Below, in pieces: positions 36,792-46,262 of a DNA stretch of 64,000 bases. Each line of letters begins with the position of its first letter. Positions within the stretch are counted from its first letter, which is position 1. The stretch comes from CAYRTD01 sp964426915 (lineage in GTDB: Bacteria > Bacteroidota > Bacteroidia > Bacteroidales > GCA-2748055), in NCBI GenBank assembly GCA_964426915.1, contig CAYRTD010000003.1, positions 1-64,000 on the forward strand, written 5' to 3'. Below the pieces are notes generated by a model. That model saw only the letters and a list, made by a program, of their open reading frames with translations. It ran no database searches and was not told where the DNA came from. A program made the translations under genes and the position numbers.

Positions 36792-37775
36792 ATGATGAAT
36801 AAATACATATTATTCTTCGTTTTGTTTTTTGCATTACAATATTTGAGAGCTGAGGAGGAGGACAGCCTGGTATTTTTTTTCTGGAATGTTGAAAACCTGT
36901 TTCACCCTGAGGACGATTCGACGACGCTGGATGACGAATTTACACCGGAAGGAGACAGGCACTGGAGCTGGTACCGTTATTATGCCAAGACGGCCAGAAT
37001 TTGGAAGACGATTATTGCAGCAGGAAATACCAGACCTCCTCCCGTTATCTGCCTGGCTGAAATAGAAAATGCACAGGTGTTAAAAGATCTTTTTGTTTTC
37101 TCGCCTCCCGGGAAATATGGCTATGAGATTATCCATAAAGAATCTGATGACCGGAGAGGAATAGATGTAGGAATACTATACGATCCGGAAAGGATTTCAT
37201 TAATCCGCTCCCGCTGGATAAGGGTTAATCTGGAAGAAATAGGGGGAGGTCCCACCCGCGATATTCTTTTTGCCTGTTTTCAGTGGAAAAATGATAACTT
37301 TTGCCTGTTTTTAAATCACTGGCCAAGCAAATACGGAGGAGCCGGTATTACGGAAAAGTACCGGATGAAAGCTTCTGCAACGCTTGTCAATGAGTTGAAA
37401 AGTGTAAATGCAGATTTCCCTGAATTGAAGATCATTTGTCTGGGAGATTTCAATGATACCAGGGAAAGTTTTTCACATAAATTCCTGGAGAAAGAAGGAG
37501 ATATGTGTCCACTTTCTTTTAGGAGCGGGGAAATCGGTGGGACTTTGAAGTACCAGGGGACCTGGCAGTTTATTGACCATGTATTTGTGAGCCGGAATCT
37601 GCTGGATCCGGGCCGGGGAATGAGGGTAAAGAACTGCCGTATTTTTTCGCCGTCTTTTTTATTGGAACCCGATTTGAAATACGGAGGGAGAAAGCCCTAT
37701 AGAACATGGTATGGATTTACTTACAGAGAAGGCTTCAGTGATCATTTACCTGTTATGCTTACTCTTTCTTTTTAA
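36792..37775 (+). CDS. Exported endonuclease/exonuclease/phosphatase family protein
   Basis: 327 residues with a signal peptide (about 1-21, ending YLRAE). EEP-fold motifs in order: FFFWNVENLFHP (metal Asn), CLAEIENAQVL (metal Glu), FLNHWPSKYGG (catalytic His region), CLGDFNDTRES (Asp/Asn) and GFSDHLPVMLTLSF (C-terminal Asp-His). All catalytic positions are present. It is probably a secreted or periplasmic nuclease or phosphodiesterase; the substrate is open. The last 17 bp overlap the 3' end of the convergent CCA-adding gene. Confidence 0.88.
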   Translation: MMNKYILFFVLFFALQYLRAEEEDSLVFFFWNVENLFHPEDDSTTLDDEFTPEGDRHWSWYRYYAKTARIWKTIIAAGNTRPPPVICLAEIENAQVLKDLFVFSPPGKYGYEIIHKESDDRRGIDVGILYDPERISLIRSRWIRVNLEEIGGGPTRDILFACFQWKNDNFCLFLNHWPSKYGGAGITEKYRMKASATLVNELKSVNADFPELKIICLGDFNDTRESFSHKFLEKEGDMCPLSFRSGEIGGTLKYQGTWQFIDHVFVSRNLLDPGRGMRVKNCRIFSPSFLLEPDLKYGGRKPYRTWYGFTYREGFSDHLPVMLTLSF

Positions 37776-39165
37776 GCCCCAGTTCCCTGGCTTTTTCCAT
37801 CATATACTTCCAGGCGTCATCATAGCTGTTTGATATCTCTCCTTCAAGAATAGCTTCTTTTATGGAATTTTTTATTTTACCAACCATAGGCCCCGGCTCT
37901 ATATCTAAAGTACTCATTATCTCTTCTCCACTTACCGGAGGCTGAAAATTGCGAATGGAATCTTTTTCCTCAATTTCTTTCATCTTTTTTCGCACCTTCC
38001 CGAAGTTTCGAAGATATCGCTTAACTTTTTTCTCATTTTTAGAGGTAATATCAGCTTCGCAGAGTAACATAAGATCTTCGATATCTTCGCCAGCTTCGTA
38101 CAATAATCTCCGGATAGCAGCATCTGAAACATTTTCTTCTACGAGGGCAATGGGCCGTAAATGTAACTGAACTATTTTCTGCACATATTTCATCTTTTCA
38201 TTGAGGGGTAGTTTCATCCGGCGAAAAATTCCGGGGATCATTTTCATGCCCAGATATTCATGTCCATGGAATGTCCATCCCGAATCGGGGTCAAATTCTT
38301 TCGTGAGGGGTTTGGCAATATCATGTAAAACGGCCGCCCATCGCAACCATAAACTATTACTTTTTTTTGCAACATTATCAAGAACTTCCAGAGTGTGTTT
38401 AAAGTTGTCTTTGTGCTTCATTCCCTCTCTGCTTTCCACTCCTTTCAGCCGGTGGAATTCGGGAAAGATGATTTCCAGTAATCCGCATTTCTCCAGAAGG
38501 TAAAAACCCCTGGAAGGCTTATTGCTCATAATGATCTTATTCAGTTCGTCGCTAATCCTTTCACCGGAAATTATTTTGATCCTTTCTTTATTCTTTTCTA
38601 TGGCATAGAAACAGTTTTTATCGATTTCGAAATCCAGCTGGCTTGCAAATCTGATGGCTCTCATCATTCTTAGAGGATCATCTGAAAAGGTTCGACCGGG
38701 GTCAAGGGGAGTGCGGATAACCCCATTTCTGAGGTCTTTTTCCCCATCAAAAGGATCTTCCAGTTGACCAAAACTTTCGGGAAGGAGTGAAAAAGCCATT
38801 GCGTTTATGGTGAAATCCCTTCGCTTCTGATCATCTTCCAGGCTCCCGTTTTCAACGATGGGTTTACGGGAATCTCTCCTGTACGATTCTTTTCTGGCCC
38901 CGACAAATTCGATTTCCCTGTTATTATGCCTGAACATGGCTGTCCCGAAATTTTTAAAATAACTCACTTTTTTCTTACCCAGCCTTGCTGCCAGTTCCTT
39001 CGCAAAGTCTATTCCACTGCCGGTTACCACAATATCAATATCCTTGCTTTCCTTGCCAAGGAGGCAATCTCTGACAAACCCGCCTATCACGTATGCTTCC
39101 TGATTTAACTGTTCGCAAAGCCCGGATATGACTTTGAAAATATTATCATTGAGACATTTGTTCAT
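37759..39165 (-). CDS. CCA-adding / poly(A) polymerase family nucleotidyltransferase with HD domain
   Basis: 468 residues from the ATG at 39165 (MNKCLNDNIF); the frame opens to 39189. Class II tRNA nucleotidyltransferase core: VIGGFVRDCLLG (26-37), DxD catalytic pair Asp42/Asp44 in KDIDIV, RRDFTINAMAFSL, and DPLRMMRAIRFASQLDF. An HD phosphohydrolase domain follows (LHDIAKP and the surrounding His/Asp residues, about 255-360). The family repairs or completes the 3' CCA end of tRNA; a poly(A) polymerase role cannot be excluded by sequence. Convergent with the EEP gene. Confidence 0.9.
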   Translation of the reverse strand: MNKCLNDNIFKVISGLCEQLNQEAYVIGGFVRDCLLGKESKDIDIVVTGSGIDFAKELAARLGKKKVSYFKNFGTAMFRHNNREIEFVGARKESYRRDSRKPIVENGSLEDDQKRRDFTINAMAFSLLPESFGQLEDPFDGEKDLRNGVIRTPLDPGRTFSDDPLRMMRAIRFASQLDFEIDKNCFYAIEKNKERIKIISGERISDELNKIIMSNKPSRGFYLLEKCGLLEIIFPEFHRLKGVESREGMKHKDNFKHTLEVLDNVAKKSNSLWLRWAAVLHDIAKPLTKEFDPDSGWTFHGHEYLGMKMIPGIFRRMKLPLNEKMKYVQKIVQLHLRPIALVEENVSDAAIRRLLYEAGEDIEDLMLLCEADITSKNEKKVKRYLRNFGKVRKKMKEIEEKDSIRNFQPPVSGEEIMSTLDIEPGPMVGKIKNSIKEAILEGEISNSYDDAWKYMMEKARELGLKKKE

Positions 39166-39332
39166 ATGTAGATATGACAATTTGATCAAATTTCATGACA
39201 AAATTACAATTATTTGCTAAGTAAGAGAATTTTCAGAGCTTTTAATCTAATGGTATGAATTTTGGACAGTAATTTAAAGTACATTTATATGTATAAATAT
39301 TTTGATAATTTGTAACACTAAATAATAAAGTA

Positions 39333-39689
39333 ATGATTGAACATTTAACGGCAGATAGTTTTAAAGAAAAAGTTTTCGATTACGGTGAGAACAAAGAATG
39401 GAAATTCGAAGGAGATAAACCCTGTATGATTGATTTTTACGCCGACTGGTGTCAGCCATGTAAAATGGTAGCCCCCATTCTGGAAGAACTTCAGGAGGAA
39501 TATGAGGGAAAGCTGAATATCTACAAGATAGATACAGAATCTGAAAGAGAACTTGCTGGGATCTTCGGTATTCAAAGCATACCTTCTCTTTTGTTTGTTC
39601 CAAAAGATGGACAGCCTCAGATGGCAATGGGTGCTCTTCCCAAAGAAACCTTTCAGAAAGCAATTAAAGATGTGTTAAACGTAGAGTAA
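39333..39689 (+). CDS. Thioredoxin with WCQPC active site
   Basis: 118 residues without a signal peptide, so cytoplasmic. Thioredoxin fold: PCMIDFYADWCQPCKMVAPIL with Cys40 and Cys43, then KIDTESERELAGIFGIQSIPSLLFVPKDG with cis-Pro. The usual CGPC is CQPC here, which may shift the redox potential. A third Cys (Cys31) lies before the second beta strand. It is a general dithiol reductant. Single gene; a strong terminator follows. Confidence 0.9.
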   Translation: MIEHLTADSFKEKVFDYGENKEWKFEGDKPCMIDFYADWCQPCKMVAPILEELQEEYEGKLNIYKIDTESERELAGIFGIQSIPSLLFVPKDGQPQMAMGALPKETFQKAIKDVLNVE

Positions 39690-39730
39690 TTGTTTTTCGA
39701 CATGATTTCTGTCTTGTCCGGCAAGGCAGT

Positions 39731-39768
39731 AAAAAAAGTCACTTCATTTTTGAAGTGGCTTTTTTTTA
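39731..39768 (+). terminator. Intrinsic terminator after the thioredoxin gene
   Basis: AGTCACTTCA-TTTT-TGAAGTGGCT stem (39737-39760), with an A-run before it and a T-run after it. Confidence 0.88.
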
Positions 39769-39884
39769 TACCATTCAGGATTTCCCATGCAGGAAGCTGG
39801 TTCTGAAAAGAGAATGACGGGGGAAAGGATTAAATTTGACAATAAAGCATTGTGAATGAATAATCCATTCATGCCAAAATTCTT

Positions 39885-39914
39885 TTTGCATAACAAAAGA
39901 TTTTCTTACTTTTG
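39885..39914 (+). promoter_or_regulatory. Bacteroidota promoter of the TPP riboswitch transcript
   Basis: TTTG (39885-39888) and TACTTTTG (39907-39914) are 18 bp apart. This matches the sigma-ABfr consensus TTTG-N17..20-TAnnTTTG. It sits just upstream of the riboswitch. Confidence 0.65.
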
Positions 39915-39933
39915 AACTGAAATTATGTTCAAC

Positions 39934-40012
39934 CTCTCTAAGGGGGTGCCTTATAAATACGGGCTGAGATCATACCCTTAGAACCTGATCCGGGTAATTC
40001 CGGCGAAGGGAA
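39934..40012 (+). ncRNA. TPP (thiamine pyrophosphate) riboswitch
   Basis: The conserved THI-element blocks appear in order: GGGGTGCC (39943-39950), GGGCTGAGATCATACCC (39961-39977), GAACCTGATCCGGGTAAT (39981-39998) and CCGGCGAAGGGA (40000-40011). It lies about 45 bp before the ATG of the TonB-dependent receptor. TPP binding normally reduces expression of the downstream gene in this class. No clear terminator separates it from the ATG, so control may be at translation. Confidence 0.95.
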
Positions 40013-40056
40013 ATTTGGAGAAATCAATTGAAACACACTTTTAAATCTATTTAATT

Positions 40057-42483
40057 ATGTACAGAACTGTAATGGTGTCTGTAATGTCATTATTTATGGC
40101 ATTGCAACTATACGGACAATATTCGTTTTCCGGGAAAGTAACAGATGAAGATGGAAAGGCACTTATCGGCGCCAATATTTCATTTACGGACAATTATCTT
40201 GGTACGATAACCGATAAAAATGGTGATTTTATTTTTAAAAATATCAGGAAGGGTACTTATGAACTTCAGGTTTCTTATGTGGGTTATAAAACCTTGACCA
40301 CTACCCTCAGTATTGAAAAGCATATTACCCGGACATTTACACTTGAAAGATCACCCTATCTTGTTGAAGAGGTAATTGTGAGAGGATTACGTGCTGGTTA
40401 TAACGACCCCGTTACTTCAGAAACATTGAACCGGGAGTACATAGAGAAGAGAAATATTATGAAGGACATTCCCTTTATTTTAAAGCATAGCCCTTCCATG
40501 GTCACAAGTTCGGATGCAGGACACAGCGTGGGTTATACCAGCTTTAGAATAAGGGGGACAGATGCCAACCGGATTAATATAACCGTTGACGGAGTTCCTT
40601 TGAATGATGCAGAATCTCATGGCGTCTGGTGGGTAAATATGCCCGATTTTGCATCCTCGGTGGAAAATGTTCAGATTCAGCGTGGTGTTGGAACATCTAC
40701 TAATGGTTCTGCAGCTTTTGGCGCAAGCTTAAACTTCAGGACCAATGAACTGAGAAATGAGGCGTATGCCGATGCCAATTCAGCCTACGGTAGTTTTAAT
40801 ACAAGAAAGAACTCTCTTAATGTAGGTTCCGGAATGATCAATGATAAATTATCTTTTGATCTGAGACTATCGGAAATGCACAGCGATGGATATATTGAAA
40901 GGGCAGAGGCCGATCTGCAGTCTATGTTTCTGTCTGCCGGACATTACAGTGAAAAAACCATCCTGAAGTTCAACATGATGATGGGAAATGAAAAGACCTA
41001 TCAGGCCTGGGATGGTGTGCCGGGCTATATGCTTGAAGAAAACAGGCGTTATAACGGCATAGGCATGTATACCGACGAAGATGGGGAGGTTCATTATTAT
41101 GATAATGAAACTGATAATTACCGCCAGGATCATTATCATCTTCATTTTTCTCAGGAGCTTAGTCCTGTTCTTTGGTTCAATTCCACTGTTCATTATACCA
41201 AAGGGCGAGGGTATTATGAACAATATAAGGAAGAAGAATCATTGAAAGATTATCTTCTCCCTGAAATTGTCATAGGTGACAGTATTATTACAAGTACCGA
41301 CCTCATCAGGCAAAAGTGGCTTGACAATGATTATTACGGAGCAGTGATGTCACTGAACCTAAAAGAAGAAAATTTCGATCTGAATGTAGGAGGTGGTATA
41401 AACCATTATATCGGAGATCATTTCGGAGAGGTGATATGGTCACGCTATGCAGGAGTTTCAGAAATCCGCCACCGTTGGTACGAGAATACAGGATATAAAA
41501 AGGATTATAATATCTACACCAAAATCAACTACAGATTGAGGAACAATATTCACCTGTTTACCGATCTGCAGTTAAGAGGAATAAATTATAATATTGAAGG
41601 TGTGGACGATGATTTGAGAGATATTGGGCAGGAACATGATTTCTTCTTTTTTAATCCGAAATTCGGACTCAATTACCGGCCGGATAACAAACAACGTATG
41701 TATTTTTCCTTTGCTGTGGCAAATCGTGAACCAAACCGGACAAATTTTGTGGATGCTGATCCGAATCAACCTTTACCTGTGCATGAAACGCTCTTTGATT
41801 ATGAACTGGGTTACGAGATCAGCGAAAGGAATTTCCGTTCAAATGTAAATTTCTATTATATGGATTACCGTGATCAGCTTGTTCTTACAGGTGAGATTAA
41901 TGATGTAGGTTCTGCTATAATGACAAATGTGGATAATAGTTACAGACTTGGGATTGAAATTGCAGCCGGTATAAGATTGAATAATTCTATACGCTGGGAG
42001 GGGAACCTTACACTCAGCAAGAACAGAATCAGGAATATGGTCAGTTTTCTTGATAATTGGGATTACTGGAGTGATACAACAGGAACACAAAATATACAGA
42101 TCAGGGAAGAACATGGAGATACAGACATTGCATTTTCTCCAGAAATTGTAGCTTCCAGCATTTTCAGGTATAGTCTTCTGGAAGGGATGGAAATCAGTCT
42201 TCAAACCAAATATGTGGGTAAGCAATATATAGATAATACGGAATCTGAAGACCGGAAACTGGACCCCTGGCTGATAAATGATCTTTTGATAGACTACCGG
42301 ATCCCTGTACGCTTTGCCAGGGAATTCAGTATCAATATGCTGATAGCCAATATTACCGATCATAAGTATGAATCCAACGCATGGGTATACAGGTATTATT
42401 ATCAGGGGAATGAGCAGGCTATCAATGGTTTTTATCCCCAGGCGGGAATTCATTTTATGGCTGGAATTAAGATTGGCTTCTAA
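40057..42483 (+). CDS. TonB-dependent outer-membrane receptor, probable thiamine uptake
   Basis: 808 residues with a signal peptide (about 1-21, ending LQLYGQ). A carboxypeptidase-regulatory-like domain (about 24-105: FSGKVTDEDGKALIGANISF, GTYELQVSYVGYKT) is followed by the plug (VEEVIVRGLRAG and FRIRGTDANRINITVDGVPLNDAESHGVWW) and a 22-strand-type barrel ending FYPQAGIHFMAGIKIGF with a terminal aromatic residue. The TPP riboswitch in the leader strongly suggests that the ligand is thiamine or a precursor. No thiamine inner-membrane permease is adjacent. TonB and ExbBD must be encoded elsewhere. Confidence 0.9.
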   Translation: MYRTVMVSVMSLFMALQLYGQYSFSGKVTDEDGKALIGANISFTDNYLGTITDKNGDFIFKNIRKGTYELQVSYVGYKTLTTTLSIEKHITRTFTLERSPYLVEEVIVRGLRAGYNDPVTSETLNREYIEKRNIMKDIPFILKHSPSMVTSSDAGHSVGYTSFRIRGTDANRINITVDGVPLNDAESHGVWWVNMPDFASSVENVQIQRGVGTSTNGSAAFGASLNFRTNELRNEAYADANSAYGSFNTRKNSLNVGSGMINDKLSFDLRLSEMHSDGYIERAEADLQSMFLSAGHYSEKTILKFNMMMGNEKTYQAWDGVPGYMLEENRRYNGIGMYTDEDGEVHYYDNETDNYRQDHYHLHFSQELSPVLWFNSTVHYTKGRGYYEQYKEEESLKDYLLPEIVIGDSIITSTDLIRQKWLDNDYYGAVMSLNLKEENFDLNVGGGINHYIGDHFGEVIWSRYAGVSEIRHRWYENTGYKKDYNIYTKINYRLRNNIHLFTDLQLRGINYNIEGVDDDLRDIGQEHDFFFFNPKFGLNYRPDNKQRMYFSFAVANREPNRTNFVDADPNQPLPVHETLFDYELGYEISERNFRSNVNFYYMDYRDQLVLTGEINDVGSAIMTNVDNSYRLGIEIAAGIRLNNSIRWEGNLTLSKNRIRNMVSFLDNWDYWSDTTGTQNIQIREEHGDTDIAFSPEIVASSIFRYSLLEGMEISLQTKYVGKQYIDNTESEDRKLDPWLINDLLIDYRIPVRFAREFSINMLIANITDHKYESNAWVYRYYYQGNEQAINGFYPQAGIHFMAGIKIGF

Positions 42484-42659
42484 TCAGAAAACTTTTTGCG
42501 CTTTCTATTCGTAGAAAAATACCATAAGCTGGATCTTTTATGCATATTCTTGTTGAGATTCATTCTGAATTATAATAATAGATAGTTAACCCGTACTTCA
42601 TATTATCGGGTTTTACTATTTTTCAGGCATAAAGCTGAAATTATTTCAAACCACCAATA

Positions 42660-45600
42660 ATGAGCATTAAAAGTCTGAAGGTATTGATTTTCGAAGACGA
42701 TCCCCTGGATGTTCAACTCAATATCGCTGAACTTCAGAAAGAAAATCCACAGGCAGAGGTAAAAACTACTGCCAGGGAAAAGGAATTTAAGTCGTTAATT
42801 GATAGTTTTAAACCTGACATTATATTATCAGATTACAATCTCCCCGGATTCGACGGTCTTGATGCTCTCAATTATGTTAGGGAAAATTTCCCTCTTCTCC
42901 CCATCATTATAGTTACAGGATCACTTGATGAGGAAACAGCCGCCAACTGCATAAAAAAAGGCGCATGGGATTATGTGCTGAAGGAGCACATTTTCAGGTT
43001 GAATCCGGCCATTGACCTTGCCATACAACATCGGGATGAGAAGATAAAACTCAGAAATGCTGAAGAGAAAGTTCTGGAAAGCGAAGCTATTTACAGAAGG
43101 CTTATTAATAGCATTGAAACAGGGATAATTCTCCTTGATCTGGATATGAAGATTATTTTTAGTAATGAAAAGGCTGAAAAAATACTTTCAAGAAAAAAAG
43201 ATAGTCTGTCGGGAAAAAAGTTTTTCGAAACGCTTCATTTTAGCAGAAGCCTGCATTCACAAAAGATAATATCAGAATCGGAAATTATAAATTATTCTGA
43301 AAGTTTTAAGAATACAAATGATGATCAGGAGCTTATCTACCGGCCTGAGAACTCAGAGTTTGTTAAATGGGTTAATTTAAGTACCATACCTTTACTGAAT
43401 AAGCAAAATGACCTTGAGGAAATACTTGTATGTTTTAATGATATCTCTGAAAAGAAGGTCATAGAATCGGAATTACTGGATTCTGAATCGCGTTATGAAG
43501 TTATTTTTGATTCGGTCAATGACGGTATTTTTCTTTATGACCCGGATGATTTTTCTCTTTTAGATGTGAATGAAGCGGTTGTCAGGATGTTCGGGTATTC
43601 CAGGAAGGAAATTCTGAATATGACAATTGGGGAACTGAGTGACAAAGAAAGTGGTTATACAAGTCCCGAAGCCAGGAAATATGCAAAAGTTGCCTTAAAG
43701 GGTGGTGTACAGACTGCTGAATGGCTGGCGAAAGATAAGAAAGGGCGGCGGTTCTGGATATTTGTTATTCTGAAAATGCTCAATATTGGCAGCAAGCCTG
43801 TGCTTATGGGTATTGTCAGGGATATAGATGAACAGAAAAAAATCCAGAATTCCCTGCAAAAAAGTCAGGAACATTTCAGGGCGCTTACCGACAATTCTCC
43901 TGATGTGATCATGAGGTTTGACAAGCAGAGAAGACATATTTTTGTTAATGATAAGGTTCATACCGTACTGGGAATAGAACCAGAAATATTTCTTAATAAG
44001 ACACATCATGAAATGGGTGTGTTTCCTGAAGAGCTTTGTAATTTCTGGGAAGATAATATTAATAAGGTTTTCAAAAACGGGGCCTCACACACTGTCGAAT
44101 TTTCACTGCAGGGAAAGGATTCTACTATTGATGTCGAATGGAGATTATTCCCTGAATTCGATGAAAAGGAAAAAGTTGAGAGTGTGGTGGGGGTTGCCCG
44201 GGATATATCCGGAAGTAAAAGACATGAGGTAGTTCAGAATGTGCTTATTGAGATAGCAAATTCTGTTAATAATACCAGAAATCTGAATGAACTGTTTGTG
44301 CAAATACAAAAATCGCTTGGCACCATAATAGATACAAGAAATTGTTATGTAGCCATGTATGATGAAAAATCCGATACGATTACGCTCCCTTTTCATCAGG
44401 ATGAGAAGGATACATTTCAGGAGTTTCCTGCTGGAAAAACCCTTACTGGTTATGTGATAAAAACAGGTAAATCCCAGCTCGTTGATATGGAGAGAACCGC
44501 AGAGCTGGAAAAAAATGAGGATATTGAGCCAATCGGAGCTCCTTCTGTTTCCTGGTTGGGTGTGCCATTGCGAATTGCTGATAAAATTATAGGTGTATTT
44601 GTGGTGCAAAGTTACACCGAAGATATCCTGTTTACTTTAGATGATGTACAGCTGCTTGAATTTGTGTCTGATCAGATCGCCCTTGCCATTGAAAGAAAGA
44701 TTGATCAGGATAAATTGAAGAATAATCAGCTGCGACAAAGAAGAATAATCGAATCCTCACCTGATGGCCTGGTAGTTATTGATATGAACGGGCGTGTGCT
44801 GGATTGTAATTCTATTTTCCTTGAGTTACTTAAACTGGGAAGTAAAAATATTGAAGATAGAAACTTTTTTGATTTTGTTGCTGATGAAGATGTAATAAAG
44901 GTTCAAAATATTCTTAATGAGACACTGAAAACATCTTATTACAAGGATTTTGAATTTATTATGAAGAGGACTAATGGTTCACGGTTTTTTACTGAAACCA
45001 GTTTTGGGCTTATTCATGGGAACGAAGAGGACGAAGGAAACTTTGTTATTGTTATTAAGAATATTGACGAGCGAAAGGTCTACGAAGATAACCTGAAAAT
45101 TGCCAAGGAAAAAGCCGAAGAATCGGATCGCCTGAAAACGGCTTTCCTGTCGAATATGTCGCACGAAATCCGGACTCCGATGAATGCCATAATCGGATTC
45201 GCCGAGTTGCTTTCAAGACTTAAGACCTCAGATGAGGAAAAGTATGAATATGTTCGGCAAATTAACTTTGCCGCCGATACTCTTATGAAACTCATAGATG
45301 ATATTATAGATATTTCCAAGATCGAGTCGGGTCAGTTGAGAATGAATCCTTCCCTGTTTCTTTTGAATCCCCTGCTGGATGAAATGATGTCAATGTTCCG
45401 TAAAGTCCTTGACAGGCAGAATAAATCCCATATTGATTTAATTATCAGAAATCATTGCGATATCAAGGGAATACAATTACATGCAGATGATTTTCGTTTA
45501 CGCCAGGTCTTTACCAATCTATTGAGCAACGCTATCAAATTCACCAGTAAGGGCAGTATTCTATTCGGAGTCAAATCATCTGAAAATGGTATAATTACTT

Positions 45601-46262
45601 TTTATGTAAAAGACAGTGGTGTAGGTATCAGTAATGAAAAACAAAAGTTTATTTTCGACAGGTTCAGGCAGGGACATGAAAACAAGGAGAGTTTTTACGG
45701 AGGGACTGGTCTTGGACTGGCGATATCAAAAAATATCATTGAATTGATGGGGGGTGATATCGGAGTGCGATCTGAGGTAAACAGGGGATCAGAATTTTTC
45801 TTTTCCATTCCCTATGATGGTAAACATCTGAATGTACCTGATGAGAAAGTTAGTATCGACCGTAGTCCGCTCGACTGGAGTAGCAAAACTTTTTTGATAG
45901 CGGAAGATGATCCTTCCAATTTTTATTTACTGAAGGAAAATCTGAAAAAATATAAGGTTAATATTCTCTGGGCAAAAAACGGGAATGAAGCGATTGAAAT
46001 ATTCTCACAGAACAAGGATGATATCAGTATTGTGCTGATGGATGTCCAAATGCCCGAAATAAACGGTTACGAAGCCACAAGGCTCATAAAGGAAATGAAA
46101 CCAGAAGTTCCGGTAATTGCCCAGACTGCCTATGCTCTTGCCGGAGAAAGAGATGCCAGCAGAAGGGCCGGCTGTGACGACTACATATCCAAGCCGCTGA
46201 TGATGAAGGAGTTGCTTTTTATCCTCAATAAATTCCTCGATAATGAGAAGATGAATGAATAA
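42660..46262 (+). CDS. Hybrid histidine kinase: REC-PAS-PAS-PAS-GAF-PAS-HisKA-HATPase-REC
   Basis: 1200 residues, no membrane segment seen. The N-terminal receiver (about 5-125) has Asp58 in ILSDYNLPGFDGL. Three PAS domains follow (about 145-265, 275-390, 400-520), then a GAF domain (about 535-680, RNCYVAMYD to DQIALAIERK) and another PAS (about 695-810). HisKA phospho-acceptor His835 lies in NMSHEIRTPMN. The HATPase has N, G1 and G2 boxes (LLSNAIKFT, KDSGVGI, GGTGLGLAIS). The C-terminal receiver has Asp1128 in LMDVQMPEINGYEA. Soluble multi-sensor kinase; signal unknown. Its last 8 bp overlap the next gene. Confidence 0.92.
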   Translation: MSIKSLKVLIFEDDPLDVQLNIAELQKENPQAEVKTTAREKEFKSLIDSFKPDIILSDYNLPGFDGLDALNYVRENFPLLPIIIVTGSLDEETAANCIKKGAWDYVLKEHIFRLNPAIDLAIQHRDEKIKLRNAEEKVLESEAIYRRLINSIETGIILLDLDMKIIFSNEKAEKILSRKKDSLSGKKFFETLHFSRSLHSQKIISESEIINYSESFKNTNDDQELIYRPENSEFVKWVNLSTIPLLNKQNDLEEILVCFNDISEKKVIESELLDSESRYEVIFDSVNDGIFLYDPDDFSLLDVNEAVVRMFGYSRKEILNMTIGELSDKESGYTSPEARKYAKVALKGGVQTAEWLAKDKKGRRFWIFVILKMLNIGSKPVLMGIVRDIDEQKKIQNSLQKSQEHFRALTDNSPDVIMRFDKQRRHIFVNDKVHTVLGIEPEIFLNKTHHEMGVFPEELCNFWEDNINKVFKNGASHTVEFSLQGKDSTIDVEWRLFPEFDEKEKVESVVGVARDISGSKRHEVVQNVLIEIANSVNNTRNLNELFVQIQKSLGTIIDTRNCYVAMYDEKSDTITLPFHQDEKDTFQEFPAGKTLTGYVIKTGKSQLVDMERTAELEKNEDIEPIGAPSVSWLGVPLRIADKIIGVFVVQSYTEDILFTLDDVQLLEFVSDQIALAIERKIDQDKLKNNQLRQRRIIESSPDGLVVIDMNGRVLDCNSIFLELLKLGSKNIEDRNFFDFVADEDVIKVQNILNETLKTSYYKDFEFIMKRTNGSRFFTETSFGLIHGNEEDEGNFVIVIKNIDERKVYEDNLKIAKEKAEESDRLKTAFLSNMSHEIRTPMNAIIGFAELLSRLKTSDEEKYEYVRQINFAADTLMKLIDDIIDISKIESGQLRMNPSLFLLNPLLDEMMSMFRKVLDRQNKSHIDLIIRNHCDIKGIQLHADDFRLRQVFTNLLSNAIKFTSKGSILFGVKSSENGIITFYVKDSGVGISNEKQKFIFDRFRQGHENKESFYGGTGLGLAISKNIIELMGGDIGVRSEVNRGSEFFFSIPYDGKHLNVPDEKVSIDRSPLDWSSKTFLIAEDDPSNFYLLKENLKKYKVNILWAKNGNEAIEIFSQNKDDISIVLMDVQMPEINGYEATRLIKEMKPEVPVIAQTAYALAGERDASRRAGCDDYISKPLMMKELLFILNKFLDNEKMNE

